This document shows, in pieces, positions 63,101-64,000 of a stretch of DNA of 64,000 nt (positions are counted from its first letter, which is position 1; each line of letters opens with the position of its first letter). The stretch lies in assembly GCA_905183005.1 (NCBI GenBank), contig CAJJDO010000075.1, forward strand, positions 400,649 to 464,648, in the 5' to 3' direction. The notes beneath the pieces are model-generated. The model saw only the letters and a list, made by a program, of their open reading frames with translations, ran no database searches and was not told the DNA's origin. The stretch comes from Paramecium pentaurelia. Its lineage: Eukaryota; Ciliophora; Oligohymenophorea; Peniculida; Parameciidae. The position numbers were made by a program, and so were the translations under genes.

Positions 63101-63998
63101 TTATTTATATAACTGATTGTAAAATTGTATATAGGATATAGTTTTAAATCCATTTGCTAAAATCATTCATATTCATAGGGCAAATAATGCCATTATTGTA
63201 TAATGATAATTAATATATAAATTTCTGTAATCATTTAATATAAAGATGATTTTAATCATTAAAAATCCTATTAAAAATGCATTAATTGTTGGACCTTTAA
63301 GCAATCCCGTTATAGGTATCATATGGAAATCTTTAATAATTTCAATATAACTTGCTTTAGGTTCAATTCTGTTTAGAATTACTCTTAGCATAAATATTTC
63401 ATCACCAAAATATGTTTTTTTAAAATAATTTAAAAAAAGACTTATCCTTATCAAAGGAAAAACTGATTACTCAATTAATCTTGATGCATCATATTTACCC
63501 ATCCAGATAAGCAGAATCTAGTTCCAAATTAATTTATGGTATATTGGAGAGATGTATCTTCATTGAATATTTATAATCCTTTGACAAAATAGACAGTTTA
63601 CTCTTCCTGTAATGGAAGTAAGGATCCAGAAATAAAATTCCTCATTTCCAATCAAGATCTTGGACAATCTTCCTTTATAATTATTAAGGTTTAATCTAGC
63701 AATCTATATAAAATTTACAATGCACTATTACTTTTCCTCTCCCTCCTAAGAAAATTTATGTATAAATTGGGAAATTTGTTGCATTTTTACTATATTCAAC
63801 TTAATCTGTAATCTCAAAAAAAATATAAATATTATAGAAGTCAGATGTAAAACATTTAAAACCCATTTCCTCTCATAAATAGTGGGGTAAATTTAAAATC
63901 TAATTTTTTATTGTTGTCTCTATTGAGCATTATGTTATGAATCTCTCGATCAGGTTATAAGCTCATCGAAACAAATTCTATCGATGAAACACCATTAT
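57150..63998 (-). pseudogene. broken paralogue of the giant cysteine-rich/beta-helix membrane protein
   Basis: Minus-strand blocks follow the order of the intact gene. From 63998 to about 62900 lie N-terminal segments; about 62930-61440 holds cysteine-rich modules (SCKTCDGSLENNC; CFTCQCNVES; NGECVRCGNFCVVC; CLTCKNGYYADR); about 59500-57200 holds beta-helix-like segments with NVTLNN, NVTLINN and DGAIYIQ. Frame breaks without introns occur near 62395 and near 61276 (before VCIKAYPDSC), among others. The multi-spanning membrane domain is missing at the 3' end. The block 59343-60712 is duplicated as 60714-62083 by an assembly junction. The 5' end may extend beyond the window. Confidence 0.7.
60713..60713. 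other. Single-N contig junction
   Basis: 59343-60712 and 60714-62083 (1370 bp, offset 1371) are the same sequence on the two sides of one N. Unmerged contig overlap. Confidence 0.9.
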
Positions 63999-64000
63999 AG

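Noticed and set aside
1..64000. Reading the region as pseudogene-only DNA because TAA and TAG abound in every frame
   Set aside because: With TAA and TAG as Gln, long frames with family motifs, correct splice sites and lengths divisible by three appear; TGA is absent inside intact genes.

Overview
This is ciliate nuclear DNA, almost certainly from Paramecium. The sequence is very AT-rich. Long protein-like reading frames appear only when TAA and TAG are read as glutamine and TGA is the sole stop. Coding blocks are separated by tiny GT...AG introns, mostly 19-31 nt and up to 40 nt in one gene. The recognisable proteins belong to lineage-expanded families I associate with Paramecium: WD40/pentapeptide proteins, B-box-like/TPR proteins, MORN_2-like proteins, cysteine-rich beta-helix membrane proteins and surface-antigen-like proteins. 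A standard-code ORF scan misses nearly all of them. I decoded exons by hand; where I give exon coordinates the coding length sums to a multiple of three.

The scaffold has gaps that look like failed contig merges. At single N bases (5347, 11529, 29051, 39356, 60713) and across an N run (43241-43667), the 0.7-1.4 kb before the gap reappears after it. The apparent local duplications are therefore probably assembly artefacts that copy parts of genes. At the 29051 junction the two copies differ by two indels next to TA dinucleotides, as expected for variable elimination of germline DNA (IESs).

Layout. 0.2-3.2 kb: disrupted small ORFs, then an intact B-box-like/WD40 gene (1545-3152, +). 4.3-7.6 kb: a WD40/pentapeptide gene (5582-7622, -) with its 3' part duplicated upstream. 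10.1-12.1 kb: a coiled-coil gene (-), 5' part duplicated. 13.7-22.4 kb: a giant 2837-residue cysteine-rich, beta-helix-like, multi-spanning membrane protein gene (+), with a second coding block just downstream behind three clustered TGA codons. 23.7-26.1 kb: a 12-exon MORN_2-like gene (+). 26.8-27.3 kb: a reverse transcriptase fragment of a non-LTR retrotransposon (-). 32.8-34.0 kb: a six-exon TPR gene (-) with one frameshift. 34.3-36.9 kb: a surface-antigen-like pseudogene (+). 37.6-42.9 kb: a TPR gene (+) with about 28 repeat exons. 44.2-45.4 kb: hypothetical genes. 47-54 kb: WD40 and MORN_2 relics around a frameshifted 14-repeat WD40 gene (-). 54.3-64 kb: broken paralogues of the giant membrane protein gene.

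The main biological theme is repeat modularity. In both TPR genes each internal exon is 102 nt, exactly one 34-residue TPR, with phase-1 introns. In the MORN_2 gene nearly every exon is one repeat bounded by phase-2 introns. The DNA unit duplicated in the TPR gene is exon plus intron. The density of relics, the retroelement fragment and the low density of intact genes suggest a fast-evolving region, possibly subtelomeric or imperfectly processed germline-derived DNA. No tRNA, rRNA, CRISPR array or telomeric repeat was recognised.
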